Part shown: in pieces, positions 33,972 to 46,552 of the stretch
How the letters are laid out: every line of letters begins with the position of its first letter
Position numbering within the stretch: the first letter of the stretch is position 1
DNA from: Centrapalus pauciflorus
Lineage: Eukaryota; Streptophyta; Magnoliopsida; Asterales; Asteraceae
Assembly (NCBI GenBank): GCA_020465985.1
Contig: JAANYP010009689.1
Span: forward strand, 45,711-109,710
Length of the DNA stretch: 64,000 bases
Direction: 5' to 3'
Made by a program: the position numbers and the translations under genes
Notes under the pieces: generated by a model
What the model saw: only the letters and a program-made list of their open reading frames with translations
Database searches by the model: none
What the model was told of the DNA's origin: nothing

Positions 33972-35401
33972 AAGTAAATTACAAAATGGTCACGGTGGTT
34001 TGTTTAAAGTTATAGAAATGGTCCTTCAACATTTAAAATTGCAGTGCTGATCACCCAAACCGCTTTTTACTTCCATATTTGATCCTTCTGTTTCTAAAAC
34101 TTGTAAAAATGACCATTTTACTCTTTAATCATTTACAAGTTTGTTAATTTCAATTTTGATTTTTTTTTTTAATTTTTAATTTTTGGTTTTGAATTTGAAA
34201 TTTTAATTTAATGAATTATGATTTGATTCATTATTAAATATATTATTATTATTATTCTCATTATTATTATTATAGTTTATACCTATTTATTTTGTAAAAA
34301 TTATCAATATTTATTTTCTAAAAATTATTTTTATTTATATACTTCATTAGTTAATTTATGCATCTTTTTATGTACTCAATTTATTTATTAAAGTTTTATA
34401 TATTTATATTTTATTGGTTAATTTATATGATTTGTATTTATTTTTAATACATATTAATAATTATATAGATAAACAAATAATATATTTTTTAATCAGATAT
34501 ATAGATAAGTATATATAAGATATAATTTGGATGTATAATCTATTTATTAATATTTAGAGATGTAAGAAATAATATATTGTATTTATATTTTATATTTATT
34601 AATATAGTATTTTAATCGTTTTAATTTACAAGTTTGTACATTAATAACTTTTATTCATTTTCACTTAATATTTTGTTAATTTTCAGTTAAGTATTGACGT
34701 AGCAAAATTTTAAATCAAAACAAACAAAATAATAAATCAAAACGTACTGACATAACAAAATTTTTAAATACAAAAAAATAATATAATAAATTTAAATAAA
34801 AACATATTAAGTAACAAAATAGTTAAATCAGAAATAATCAATTAATAAATTTAAATCAAAACGTAATGAGTTAGTAAATTTAAATAAATACTTACATAAA
34901 TTCATAATTTATTAACGTAATAAAATAGTTTGATGGAAAATTATAAATAATAAAATTATACAAATAGATTAACCAATAAAATATAAATAAACCAAACTTT
35001 AATAAATAAATTGACTAAAAAAAATGAATAAATTAACTAATTAAGAATATAAACAAACATAATTTTAGTAAATAAATATAGATTTATTTTATACAATAAA
35101 TAGGTATAATTAATAATAATAATAATAATTATTATTATTTAATAATGAATCAAATAATAATTTATTAAATTAATATTTTAAAAAATCAAAAATAAAAAAT
35201 TTAAGAAAAAGGAGCTAAATATAAATTACCAAAGTTGTAATTGAGAGAAGGGCAAAATCGTTAGTTTTAAAAATTTGAGAAATTGAAGGATCAATTCTGC
35301 AAGTAAAAAGTGGTTTGAGGGACCGCCCATGCACATTGGAAGTTGAGGGACCGTTTTCATAATTTTGAACAAACCAAATAGACCATTTCTATAATTTACT
35401 C
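33972..35401. mobile_element. 1430-bp near-complete palindrome with 9-bp TSD (Mutator-like/foldback)
   Basis: The left end aagtaaattacaaaatggtc and the reverse complement of the right end gagtaaattatagaaatggtc match, and the pairing continues inward through the 'gaaatggtcc.tcaac', 'accgctttttact' and (TAT)n segments to the centre near 34690. An exact 9-bp duplication taggattaa flanks it (33963-33971 and 35402-35410). It has no ORF of note. The 9-bp TSD suggests Mutator-like mobilisation. Confidence 0.88.
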
Positions 35402-35410
35402 TAGGATTAA

Positions 35411-36300
35411 TATTAAAAAAACCACACGGACTTTCATGCAATTATTGATTAAGAAACTGAATTTTTTCTGAGTATTTTAGTCCTTAAACAAAGTTTGTCT
35501 TATACAAAACTATATATTTTTAACCTGCTATCTGCTTAACATGTAAAAAATGAAATTTTTATAACTTTCAAGATTTAAATAGTTTAAAGAATGTAATATT
35601 TATTCATTTTTAATATGTGTCTTGATTTGCAAATAATTAAATTAATATATTACATAACTCTAGGTTATTTAAAGTTCTAATTAATTATAAAATTTAATAT
35701 ATTATTATTATTTATGTTTTATTAAAGTTTTTAATTGTTTTAAAAGTATATATAACTTAGAATAATATTATTTTAATTTATTATATATTTAATATATTAT
35801 TAAAAATAGATATAAATATAAATTTCGTTACAACGTACGGGCACCACGTACCTTGTTAAAATCAATCAAACTAATAGATTGCTAATAATTAAAATATATA
35901 TATTTCTTCAAATTTATAACATGCATATTAATAATTTGTATTTATTTTTTGTTGACTGTATCATCGATATCTTAATACATGTTTCTATCATGAATATTTA
36001 TTTATTAATATAGCATAATAATATTTATTTTTTAGTTAAATCATAATTAGTATAAAATATTGACAACTTAAATATAATTTTTCGTTGTTATATTTCAACT
36101 GTTTTCATTCATAAAAGTTCTACAAAATTATTGATTATAAAAATTTAACTAAGTGTTTCATGTTTTAATGTTATATAAGATGTATGCAAGTTTTAAAATC
36201 TACTTTTATATTTAAAATTTTTTCATTATTATTACTTATTAGTCCTGTAGCATCTTTGTATTGAAATCGGTAGGTGTAATTTTCTTATTCGTTAATTAAT
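35411..36300. other. AT-rich non-coding sequence
   Basis: No gene is recognisable. A GC island cgttacaacgtacgggcacc at about 35827-35846 resembles a degenerate Helitron end but lacks CTRR. Confidence 0.5.
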
Positions 36301-36479
36301 TTAATATTATCGCGTTGGACCGATTATGGGTTAACATGTGGGTTCGAACACGTGAAATGATCGAGTTAATTCGGGTGTTTGGGTTAAAAGTTTAATAAAC
36401 GATTACAACCTTGTTAACCATTAATTAAATTGGATTCTAGTGATATACACATGTATTAAACGATAACGGGATCGAGTTA

Positions 36480-37116
36480 TTGTGTACCAGATCGGTTTTA
36501 CACTGAAAACATATATATTAACGTTTCCTTAACATTTCATTCATTCTCTTCACTTCAATTTCAATCTCAAAGGTTTGTGTGTGGTTGTGGATTTTCGACA
36601 GCAGCTAGAAGTCGAGATTGAAGTGGGACAATTGCTAGAATTCGCCTTCAAACCTTCACCGTCTTCTTCCTTAATCGTCACCTTAATTACAAGTAAGTTT
36701 AATCTTTAAAAGTGATGTTTTGTTCTGTTAATTTGTTATAAATTGATTGGCATTGATGGTTCTATGCTTCTGGGATAACTTGGATGTATTTGAGTCTATT
36801 AATCGAGTTCGAATTGGTTTCTATATGAAAACTCGTAGCCATGGATGAACAGAGCATCACATCTCAGCTGACCGCCATTGAACGCGGTCGCGATCATGTA
36901 GTCGCGGGCCGCGATGGAATTTAGGCGGTGGTAGACCGAGCTCGGGTTAGTAAGGGCGCGATGAGGTGCGCGGTCGAGCTCGAGGAGTGTGGCCGAGATC
37001 GGAGCGCGATCGCGACCAGGGCAGCGCGGCCACAACTGCGATTATGGTCCAGTGGGCTTTTATGTTATTTTGGGGTATTGGGTCGTGTTTGTGTTATTCT
37101 GTATGGGTTTGGGTTA
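36480..37116 (+). other. Gypsy-LTR-like leader with splice donor and CG-rich palindrome cluster
   Basis: A CT-rich leader (36530-36690) runs into a donor-like acaaGTAAGTTT at 36693. About 190 bp later, 36880-37035 is strikingly GC-rich, with CGCGATCGCG (37005-37014), GGTCGCGATC (36887 region) and CGCGGGCCGCG variants. This order (AT-rich start, CT leader, donor, family-specific CG-rich palindromes) matches the LTRs at 43394 and 53769. Its LTR ends were not found. The short ORFs here have no coding signature. Confidence 0.45.
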
Positions 37117-38057
37117 GGGAAAATTATGCAAAAAACCATCAAAGTGTAAAATTTTTTCGATTAAGTCCCCATTTCATTTTTTATTTCTGATAAGTCCCCA
37201 AACTGCTTAAATCTTTTAAATTGGTATAACAGGTTAACATGCTTAAACCTATTTTGCAAAAACCATCAAAGTATAAATTTTTTTCGATTAAGTCCTCATT
37301 TCATTTTTTTTCCTTATAAGTCCCCGAACTAATTAAATATTTCAACTTTTCGATAAAATAAAACGAATTTTTTTTAAATTTTTAAAAACGACAATGTTTA
37401 TTTCGATGACAGAGCATGCCATGTTTGTCTAGATCAAAATAAGTTGGTTTGAAAATAATATTTTTTAAAACGACGATGGTTGTTTGAAATTCATAAATTT
37501 TTTTAAAAGTCCATTATTCCGGATAATATAAGTTGGTTTGATTTAGTAACATAAATGATGATTATTTCGATCCTATGTTTTTCTAGACCACAATTTTTAA
37601 ATATATTTAACTAGTTCATCCCGACTAAACTTTAAACAATAAAAATGATCGTTTTGATTTATCATTTTGTTTTACTTTTTTTTCATCCACGTATGTGTTA
37701 CGTGAGTGTCAATTGAACAATCACTTAAATTGATAAAACAACAAATAACATGAGTTTTATCAAGGGATTTATGTAGCAAAAAAATTAGTTGAGGGATTTA
37801 TAAGACAAAATAATTTAGTTAGAGAATTTATAAGACAAAATAATTTAGTTGGGGGATTTAATCGAAATAAATCATAGATTTATAAAATCCACGTCAGCAA
37901 TTGCGACATGCTTAACAGGTCACCGGTAACTTTTTTTTTGAAAAAAACACCAAATTCGTGATTTTTATTTAGTTAAGGGACTTATCAGACAAACAAATTG
38001 ATTGAGGGACTGAATCGAAAAAAACTTGTAGTTTGATGTTTTTTGTGAAATTTTCCC
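37117..38057. mobile_element. 941-bp Mutator-like inverted-repeat element with 10-bp TSD
   Basis: Ends gggaaaatt and aaattttccc form the terminal inverted repeat; pairing extends through aaaaaacatcaaa, ttttttcgatt.agtcccc and tctgataagtcccc. An exact 10-bp repeat gtttgggtta flanks it (37107-37116 and 38058-38067). Internal copies of the 'gggatttataagacaaaataatttagttg' style phrase are repeated in tandem near 37790-37860. No coding sequence. Confidence 0.88.
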
Positions 38058-38399
38058 GTTTGGGTTATTGCGCGGGGCTATTTAATGATACTGGTTGTTA
38101 ACTGTGTTATTCAGGGTCACGAGTGGATTTGGGATCGAGACGAGGATAGGGCTAGGGATCCAGTGACCATGATTTATCTATCAGGTGAGATACAATTATT
38201 TATGAGATGCCTTTTATATTCATATTAACTGTGCCTAGCAAGATTACTGGGTTTTACACAGGACTTGGGTTTTATCGGGGTATCGGATTATCTAATTAAT
38301 CATACTAGTATATACTGTGTTTTATAATTTTGAGATCTTGTGATACTGTGTTATTGTGCTGCATCGGGATTACTGTGATAACTTGATAGTCAATGATCT

Positions 38400-40899
38400 T
38401 GATGAATTATAAACATTTGGAACCAATCTTGCATTGAATTGAAGAATTTCTCACTTAACACCTTTGAGTACACATACATATGGTTACAAGAGTTAATAGA
38501 ATTTTTCCTTGAAAATTCTGTTTGTACCTAAATTCTAATCTTCAGAGCTTTACTTTTCTCTTCTTCTCTAATCTTTGAGTCTTCATATAGAATTTTCATC
38601 TGCAATGTCTCTCTCTGATATTCATATCTCTTCTATGATCTTCTATTCTCTTATGTAAACGCTCTCCCCCCTGAATCGTGAACTGAATACAATTCTCCCC
38701 CTTGATCAATCTAATCAACTTTCAACTTTAACTCTTTTGCAGTTTTCACAATTATTTTCAGCAGTTGTAATTGTCTTCAGATTATTCAACAGTTGTGTCT
38801 GAAGTTCAACTTTTCTCCCCCTCATGATAATCATAAGAGTTATGAACATCATAAAAAATCTTCAGAGACATAGATGCAGTGAAATTACAATTACAGACAT
38901 GAATATAGAAATATTACAAACTCTGAATTATGAGAAACTTTATCTCTCCCCCTCAAAACAATATCTCTTACACATATTCTCTCCCCTATTCTAAACAAAT
39001 TTATCACTACCCCTCAGATTGATACTCTCTTGACATAAACAACAAAGTCAAAGCTTTTCAACTTGACTTAAAAAAAATGAAATACATTCATCTGTAAATA
39101 TCGAGTCCAGGTTCACATAGGATTCCTATTTGCACAATAGACATATGACCTACGTTCAGCGCTGGCATGATGTTAACACTGGTAGGATTTCCAAATAGTC
39201 ATCGTGAAATCCTTTATCATGAAAGAATCACTCTTATTTGTTACGACTTAATCACTTTGGACTAACAGTTTATAGTCACGCAGATTGTAGACTCGATGTG
39301 TCATAGAAATGAATTGTTTAACAATTAGGATCTTGACTCAAAGTGCATACAAATGAAGTCGGAGACTGGAGCAAAAGTTTTCCTTTTTCCAATATCAATA
39401 ATATCCAAAAGATATATCGATAAAAATGTGATATATCTCTGTGATTATTGAAACATACATCTTTTGAGAGAAAACCGAGTAGCTGGTGAGGTTAAGTGCA
39501 TGCGTCACTGGGTCCATGATGTCTTTTTCAATATCAATTCGCCTAGAGATTGATAGATTATGCGATTTACCCAGCCGACACAATGTAGGTAGGATTATCT
39601 TTTCTTCAAATCCTTTCTCAGGTCTTAGTACTCAACATTTTTGAACTAAACTCCCTTCGGCTCACTTTGGTATGAGAAATTTCAAACAGCTTTATAGTGA
39701 AAGCATGATCTGATGCACCACCATCTCCTTTCAATATACCCATCCCATTTACATTCTAGCTCTACACGACCCTGTCATCATCCCATGATGACTTACACTT
39801 CTCAACTAATAGACCTAAAGACCCTTACCCACACAAACTACAAGGTGGTTTGCTTCCTGGGTAGGTCTTCCAACTCTGGCTAGACCATAAAAGCGATAAA
39901 TATCCTTAATCACTTAGTTTGGTGCATAATCAAAGTCAACAGACTATCAAGAAAATTATATCAATGAAGCTCAATTTATAAGTTCATGAGGTATATCAGA
40001 AGATGATATAATGAGTCTTGACGAATGGGGAGACGGGAGAATTCAGAATATGAAATGAAAGTTCTGATATTTGATAGAATGAATCAGATTTTCATGAACA
40101 AATTAGGACATGAGGAATACAAGAGAATTTATAACAAATGAATAAAATGGGAGAATCAAAATTTGACTTAGAATTCATAATCATGATATGGAAAATTAGA
40201 AATAAATGGGAAAACCAAGAATTTACAAAGAGAATGTCAGAAAAATTTGAAATGATGAAAATCATAAAGACCAAATCAATTAGCCTCGGTGATGTCTTAG
40301 AGATAAGAAACTTATGAAAAATATTTCTTTTTAGCTCACAAATAAGCTCAAAAATCCAGTGTGTAAAAACACTAGTTTTAACAAAATTATTATATGTGCA
40401 TAAAATATGTCATCTAAAAAATTGCACACAATTTTGAAAAAAATATATTCATCAGAGTATAGATGAAATTTCTCCTGCAAATAAGCAAAGAATCAGTCAA
40501 CTGAAATTCAAAAGAATGAACTAATAATAATTCAAACTCTCTGTGTGTCATCGTAAGCTCTGTGTTGAATTGATAAAGAAATCAGGTCTGGAATTTCATC
40601 GTCGCAGAAGCTCGGGTTCTGTACTTATGTGCACTGAAGCCATTATCATGAAGTGTTGCTTTCAAACTAATATGTTTGAAAACCATTTCCAAAGAAGACC
40701 GGTATCTAGTCTGAATTAACTAGAATTCATTTCACTAAGTACGAGTTCCAGTCTGAAATGATCTAAAAACCATATCGCCTGCAATAATAAACTCAAGTGC
40801 CCTTTGGTATCCATTGCTTTTTGGAGCCTGACGTTTTAGGTGACTTAGGTACCCACTTTAGATAGGTTTAGGTACCCATTTCGTTTTAGGTTTAGGTAC
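38400..40899 (-). mobile_element. Decayed minus-strand Sirevirus-like Copia: multi-PPT 3' region
   Basis: On the minus strand at least four polypurine tracts of the type AGGGGGAGA lie at about 38661-38671, 38692-38703, 38813-38824 and 38943-38953, with weaker ones near 38980 and 39008. Multiple PPTs before the 3' LTR are a Sirevirus hallmark. Between 39180 and 39560 are several hairpins (for example aggatttc/gaaatcct and agatatatc/gatatatct nested in caataat/attattg). No RT or integrase is readable. Around 40800-40900 the minus strand reads three stop-interrupted repeats of a GT.T phrase, then PKSPKTSGSKKQWIP, which resembles the segment before Copia protease. Confidence 0.55.
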
Positions 40900-41935
40900 T
40901 CATTTCATCAAAACTTTTTTATCTTCAAAATTGAAATCACTAATTAAGTTTCTTTTTGTTTCAGTAAAACTGATATTTGATTTGACACAAAAATGAAATT
41001 CAGAACGAACAGAATTATGTGAATGTTTCTTTTTGAAAATCTGTCTGGTACCGTCTTGTTTATGATAATACTTCTTAGTCTTTTGAAGATTCACCAACGT
41101 AAACCTTAACAAAAAGTTTTTCACTGATTTTATCTCTTCTTTATTTATCTTTAGAAGATATTTGAGTTTAAGATTGGAGTGATGTTTAGTCTCTTGATTA
41201 TGAAAGGATTTTGAATCACAAGAAATTGTTTTCACAAAGTAATTGTCATTCTTAAGATCAAGTTCAATTTCTTATGCATCTTTAGAAAGCAAGAATGAAT
41301 AATGAAAATAAACACGCTCATTTTTACTTTCTATAGATAACACAAAATTCTCAACTTTCTTATTCAAAGAAATTTCAGGATTTACATTAGCCTTTAAACC
41401 ATTTGAGACAGAACTTTTTATCGTTAACTGAGAAATTTGATTCTCTAAATCACAGTTAATGATCAAGAGTTTACCAACATCCTCATGTAACAATTCTATA
41501 TCATTTTTGAAGATTAATGTTACAGTTTATTCAGTCTTGACTGATTTAAGTGATTGTTTCGAACCTTCTTCAAGATCGAAAATTTTCTTTTGAAGAGTTG
41601 TAAACTTCTCATATTTCTTTAAAATAAGAATTTTGTTCATTTTGAATTGTCTGAGAAAGTTTAGGCTTAAGCTCATTTATTTTCTTAGATAAACAATAAT
41701 TATTTGATAACAGATGTTTAACTTTTTCAGCATTCAAATAATTCGCTCGTTCAGAATCCTCTAACTTCTCTATCAATTCAAATATTTGACATTTAAGCTC
41801 TTCTTTATCAGAAACCAAAATTTTTTCTTTGTCTATAAATTCCTCAATCTTAAATTTCGAGAATTCAACTTCAGATACAACTGAGTCTTTTCAGAAATCG
41901 TTTGTGCCAAAAGAAAGTTAGACTCGGTAAGTTTA
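40900..41935 (-). pseudogene. Coiled-coil C-terminal part of a Copia gag, decayed
   Basis: Minus-strand pieces at 41818-41609, 41493-41272 and 41235-40900 are Lys/Glu/Leu/Asn-rich and coiled-coil-like (KEELKCQIFELIEKLEDSER; CDLENQISQLTI). They lie in more than one frame with stops. They resemble in style the coiled-coil extension after the zinc knuckle in the plus-strand Copia copy at 62075-62944. The neighbouring KQWIP segment supports a position just before protease. I see no similarity to a host gene. Confidence 0.5.
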
Positions 41936-41944
41936 TCATTTAGT

Positions 41945-42585
41945 ACATGCTACAGCTTGATGATAATCTCATAATTCGGTGTGACCTGGGTTGAGGTTGA
42001 CAGCAGGCTTCTGTCGGTGACTGATCATCCCATATACTCATTCCAGCCAGGTTATACATCCCCGATCGATAATTGAACTGCCATGGAGACTTATGTCTCG
42101 GATATCCATGCTTCCCAACATGATGAAAACTTGTTATCCGTGCCCTTTGCACGAAGGGGAAAGCATTGCCCGTATTCACGTTTGGTTTGTAAAGAAATAA
42201 TTGTTGAATGTGTAATTTGTTATCTCACTAAGCTTATAGCTTACAGTTGAATTCAAATGTTTCCAGGCAAAGGTAAAGACGTTGCTGGACCTTCTACTTA
42301 GGCTATCTTTCACATCTTCCGGTAATCCATAGAAGCTATTTGGTAAATAGAAGATAATTTAGCTTTGGGAATTGGTACCGGTGATGATGTAATAAACTAT
42401 GAAGTTGTAATACCTAGATCATGACTCCATAGACTTATAAACTTTTCATGCCTTAGTGATGATGTAGTTATACAACTCGTTCTATGTTTTAAACTTTAAT
42501 TATGTTCACTATTGGGTTTGAATGCTGATCCTAGAGTTTATCTTATGTCAATAGAAAGGAGGATGTTTCAGTTTGGTATCAAAGC
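41945..42585 (+). mobile_element. Gypsy LTR 3' part with primer-binding site
   Basis: Plus-strand sequence with tttccaggcaaaggtaaagacgttgc resembles the 3' half of the complete Gypsy LTRs (tttcaggtttagctgataaagg). It ends ggaggatgtttca at 42570, and TGGTATCAAAGC at 42574-42585 is a one-mismatch tRNA-iMet primer site. The internal region of this element is gone after about 42640. Confidence 0.55.
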
Positions 42586-43393
42586 AATAGTTTGAGGTCT
42601 CAAGTGTCCGCAAGGACTTAGACTCAAATTTAGGTTATGATATTGACGAGCCATCGTTGTGGCCCGTAGAATTAACCTTAAATCTAACTATTAGCTTAGA
42701 GAAGTAAGGGTCGAATCCACAGGGAGCGTGTAGGTTAGGGTTAATTGGCTAGTTTCTTTAGTTTATTGAAAATGATTAAATTGTGAATTGTGTGATTTGT
42801 TTTGAATAATGATTACGACTAAATTATAACTAAAATTAACGGCAAACAACTAACGAAATGTGAAGACCTCCCCTTACGGAGCAGTCTTCAAAGTCTAGGT
42901 CCCACATCATGCAACATGATATCAATCATAACTAAGGTAGAGTAATTATATTGCGGAATTTCAAATTACAAGTACAAAATATTAGGATAAGTTTAATACA
43001 GTTTTAGTTCAGAATTACAGTTTTCAAATTAAACTTATAAAGGGTACAAGACTAATCTAATTCATGTCATCATACATTCAAATCAAATCTACCCAGACCA
43101 CCACAATTATCGTCTGACAATCTGTACCGAAAGTTTGTTGAGTAGTGGTCAATAGAAAACTTCAACTTGATTCTTGTAAGACCTAAGAACTAGGTCCAGC
43201 AGGTGCTTTTCCCTTATTTTTTTCCTGTAAAAAGTTTAAAAAACAACTATAAGCAATGCTTAGTGAGAATATAGATTTTCAGATTACATGCATTTCAAGC
43301 GGGTCATGGGTCTAGCGTGATATGTCTTGACTGCCGCTACAGCCACTCATGATTGAGACATAGTAGTCATAGAATAGGATGATGTCCAAGCCA

Positions 43394-46286
43394 TGTAACA
43401 CCCGTAAATTTTGAGAGAATTAATTAATTTCAAGTTATTTAACTCAATTATAAATTCGAGAAAATAGGATATAAATTATCAAATTCCATGATTGGTATTT
43501 AAAATATTGAATTTTTATTATAAATTTTAAGAAATTGGAAAGGGTTACAAACCAATATATATGGATATAAAACAAACCTTATATATTCATGATAAAAGAA
43601 AATAATATATGTATATATGCATGCATGATAGCATGAAATACATTATAATCATAACCATCATCATCATTCAATTTTCTATATAAATTCCTCAATATACACA
43701 CACAAACCCTAATAGCTATTTTGCACCTCAAGAACACAAACCCCTTTTCATAAATCTAGTTATTCCTTCTTATTTGTTTTGGGCTGGAAATTCAAGGATA
43801 TGATCAACATTCTCATCATCATCATCACCAAATCAACAATTCATTATTAAATCTTGAGGTAATATCCATAAACCCAAAGATTATATAAATTTTCGTATGT
43901 AATATTTAGAGAAATTGTAGAATCCATACAATGTTGTCTAAAAGAAATGTATCAAATGTGTAAATGAACAACCAACCAATATTGATTCATCATCTTCATT
44001 CTTTTTGTTTGGTTAAAAGCTTTAATGATGAGCTCCAATGGATGTTTCATAAGTTTTACATACCCATTTGAAAACTTACATAAACTGATTCAAATCAGTA
44101 ATAAAATGTCGAATCAAATAGAAGGAAATATGTGTCGTGAGAGAGTTGGCCGGCAACGCCGTTGGTCGGCAGCAGTGGCAGCCGGCGCTGCCATGCTTTC
44201 TTCTTCCTGTATCTGTTTGCGTTTCCTGTTCCCGTCAAGAACCGAGGGGGGTAGAGATGTGGCTGGAATCCGACTAGAGGGGGGGGGGGGCTCAGCGGCG
44301 GCGTGACCGGTGGCCACCGCCACCCTTCTCATCGGCGGCGTCCCTCTCTCTCTTTCCTTTCTTTTTCATTTTCGATTCACTAAGAGGGAGATATGAGAGT
44401 AAGAGGGTGTGGGTGTGTGTGTGTTGTGGTCGGCGCCGGAAGCCGGCGGGTCGCCGCCTCTGCAGTGGAGGCTGCCGGCGGCCCTTCCATTTTTTTTTTC
44501 TTCCTGCTTGTTCAAATGAGAGGAGAGAGAGCAGTAAAGGAGTTTTTTTTCTTTCTTTGTGTTACAGCCGAGAGAGAAGAGAGAAGTGAGAATAAAATAT
44601 TTTGTTTTCTTTTTATTTTTTTTTTTAGGGTTAATTAGGTTAAAATTATGTTGGGCTATTCAATTTAAAAAATTCTTTTGGGCTTTTTAATTAAATTGGG
44701 TATGGGCTGGTTTGTATATATTAGAAATTAAAATTTGGGCTTTGGCTTAAAATCTTGATATGGGTTATAACTATTGGGTGTAATTAGTTGGCCTTTTAAT
44801 TTATAATTTAATTTGGGCTGTTAATCAAACTAAGTATTAAAGTGTTGGGTTTTTAGGTAGTTTATATGGGTTGATCATCCAATTAAATAAAAATTGGGGG
44901 ATTGGATTAGTTCAAATGAGGTAGTTATATAAATATATAGATTAGAGTTTAAAAGGTTGAGTTGGTTTGGTTTGTTTTAACAACTCTTTAAAATTATAAT
45001 TGAGCTAAAATGTTAGGCTACTAAATTACTTAGCCTAAATATAATGAATTTAACATGATGTAGTTTAATGGGCTATTTAAATTCTATACATGAGTTAAAT
45101 ATTTTAGTTTGTTTGGATTTAAAAACTTATTAATAAATTATAATAAGATGAGATGGAAATTTACAAGGAAGAAAAAGATATATCAATTAAATTAAATTAT
45201 GTATTATTTAGAGAGTTTTGAGCTTAAAAAGGTTAAAATATTATCATATCTAAATATTTTATAAAGGGATAATAACTTATAAATAGATTCTTCGATCCTA
45301 GTAATTTAAACTAATAAATGTAAACTTACCGATTTAATCCCTGAGATTTAATTAATAAGAATTGATAACGGCTTTAGTTACTTCTAGAATTAAGAATATT
45401 GATAAATAGACAATATACTTCGTTAACAGGACTCTAGTGATTTCAGTTGAGACGTGTGGCTCTCAGTAGTATTTTCAGTTGATATCGAGTTGTTGCTGGC
45501 GAGTACGGATTTGCAGACACTGTGAGTAATTGATTTAATTTCGCAAATGATCATAAATGATATGCTTGCACTGGATATCTCTTTCGTTTCTATTGCCATG
45601 ATTATTCTTTAACTACCATGCTTGGTCTTGAATATTGTTAATTATTTCGTTGCCTTGAGCCGATATCTGTGAACCCTTTTCTCCAGTATGCATACTGTGT
45701 ATTTCGTGGATTAAGCGAGGTTGCTGTGTGCTTCCGAGTTGTATGGCGGGCGAGCCGCATGTTTTGTACATGTGCTAACCGAGCGAGTCGTACGCCGTGT
45801 ACTTGTTATCGGGCGAGCCGGTAACAATACCCGATTCGTGTATGCTAAATCGAGCGAGTCGTAATGCTACACATGTTGAATTTGAGCCGATATTTGTGTT
45901 GAACATGTTATATATGCTTGTCTGTGCTTTTAAATCTGTTACTCGCTAGGCGACGGCTTACCCCGGTTGTGGGGACAAATTTTCAGGTTTAGCTGATAAA
46001 GGAAAGGCACCAGCTTCAGGATCTTGAGTTTGAGCATTTATGGTATCAGAAGGACTTCCACATTTACTCTGATTTATATTTTGTACTTTGGACGGGTAGA
46101 TCCCTAGACTTTCAATTTGGTTGTAATAATTAGATGTTATATTTTTAGCGCACTCTGAATGTGGTGGTTTTAGTTTATTTATGTATTGAAATTGAAGTTT
46201 GAGATTAGAACGCTTTATTTTATTACTTCGAGGATTATATTGCAGATATTAGTAAAAACGTCGCGTTATTAGAACGGGGTGTTTCA
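43394..46286 (+). repeat. 5' LTR of the Gypsy element
   Basis: 2893 bp. Architecture: AT-rich start; leader with cacaaaccctaatag (about 43700); splice-donor-like gagGTAATATCC at 43859; GC-rich block 44143-44480 with repeated GCCGGC, GGCGGC and GTCGGC; poly-G near 44280; AT-rich middle; a block at 45745-45880 alternating gcgagccg and gcgagtcg; end at 46286. The ORFs at 44025-44306 and 44393-44638 are in this LTR and show no known domain. Confidence 0.93.
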
Positions 46287-46552
46287 ATATCAGAGACAGG
46301 TTTGGTTTAAGTGAATTAAGTACTTGTTTGGTGCTTAGTCTTAAACCGTAAGATCAGTAGTAGTTTAAGTTATGATTGTATGAGGTAAACTCTATTCTGA
46401 TGACCTTAGGAAATTGGGTACGGTTAAGGTAGGTTTAACTGTAAACTTCATAAATATATGAACATATACCCTTATGAGCAAACCAGAAACTAATCAAGTA
46501 TGAAAATATAACTGAAGTTTTAATTTAACTCATATAGTTAATTTTCAGTACC

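Noticed and set aside
35822..35850. Helitron-like end (cgttacaacgtacgggcacc)
   Set aside because: The GC hairpin is suggestive, but no CTRR plus T follows at the right distance and no cargo or 5' end was found.
36799..37190. Overlapping ORFs of 73-78 codons in both strands
   Set aside because: They are explained by the GC-rich palindrome block, which lacks stops in many frames; no domain or start context supports them.
41940..42179. Minus-strand ORF of 79 codons
   Set aside because: It falls in sequence that reads as the 3' half of a plus-strand Gypsy LTR, so it is probably an incidental frame.
42640..42860. Gene-like sequence with 'agggtcgaatccacaggga'
   Set aside because: The phrase looks like a widespread plant repeat; no ORF or RNA structure supports a gene.
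44025..44638. ORFs of 60-93 codons in the GC-rich block of the Gypsy LTRs (also 49726-50245)
   Set aside because: They lie inside the LTR, are low-complexity Arg/Gly/Ala peptides in several overlapping frames, and differ between the two LTRs by frame-shifting length changes.
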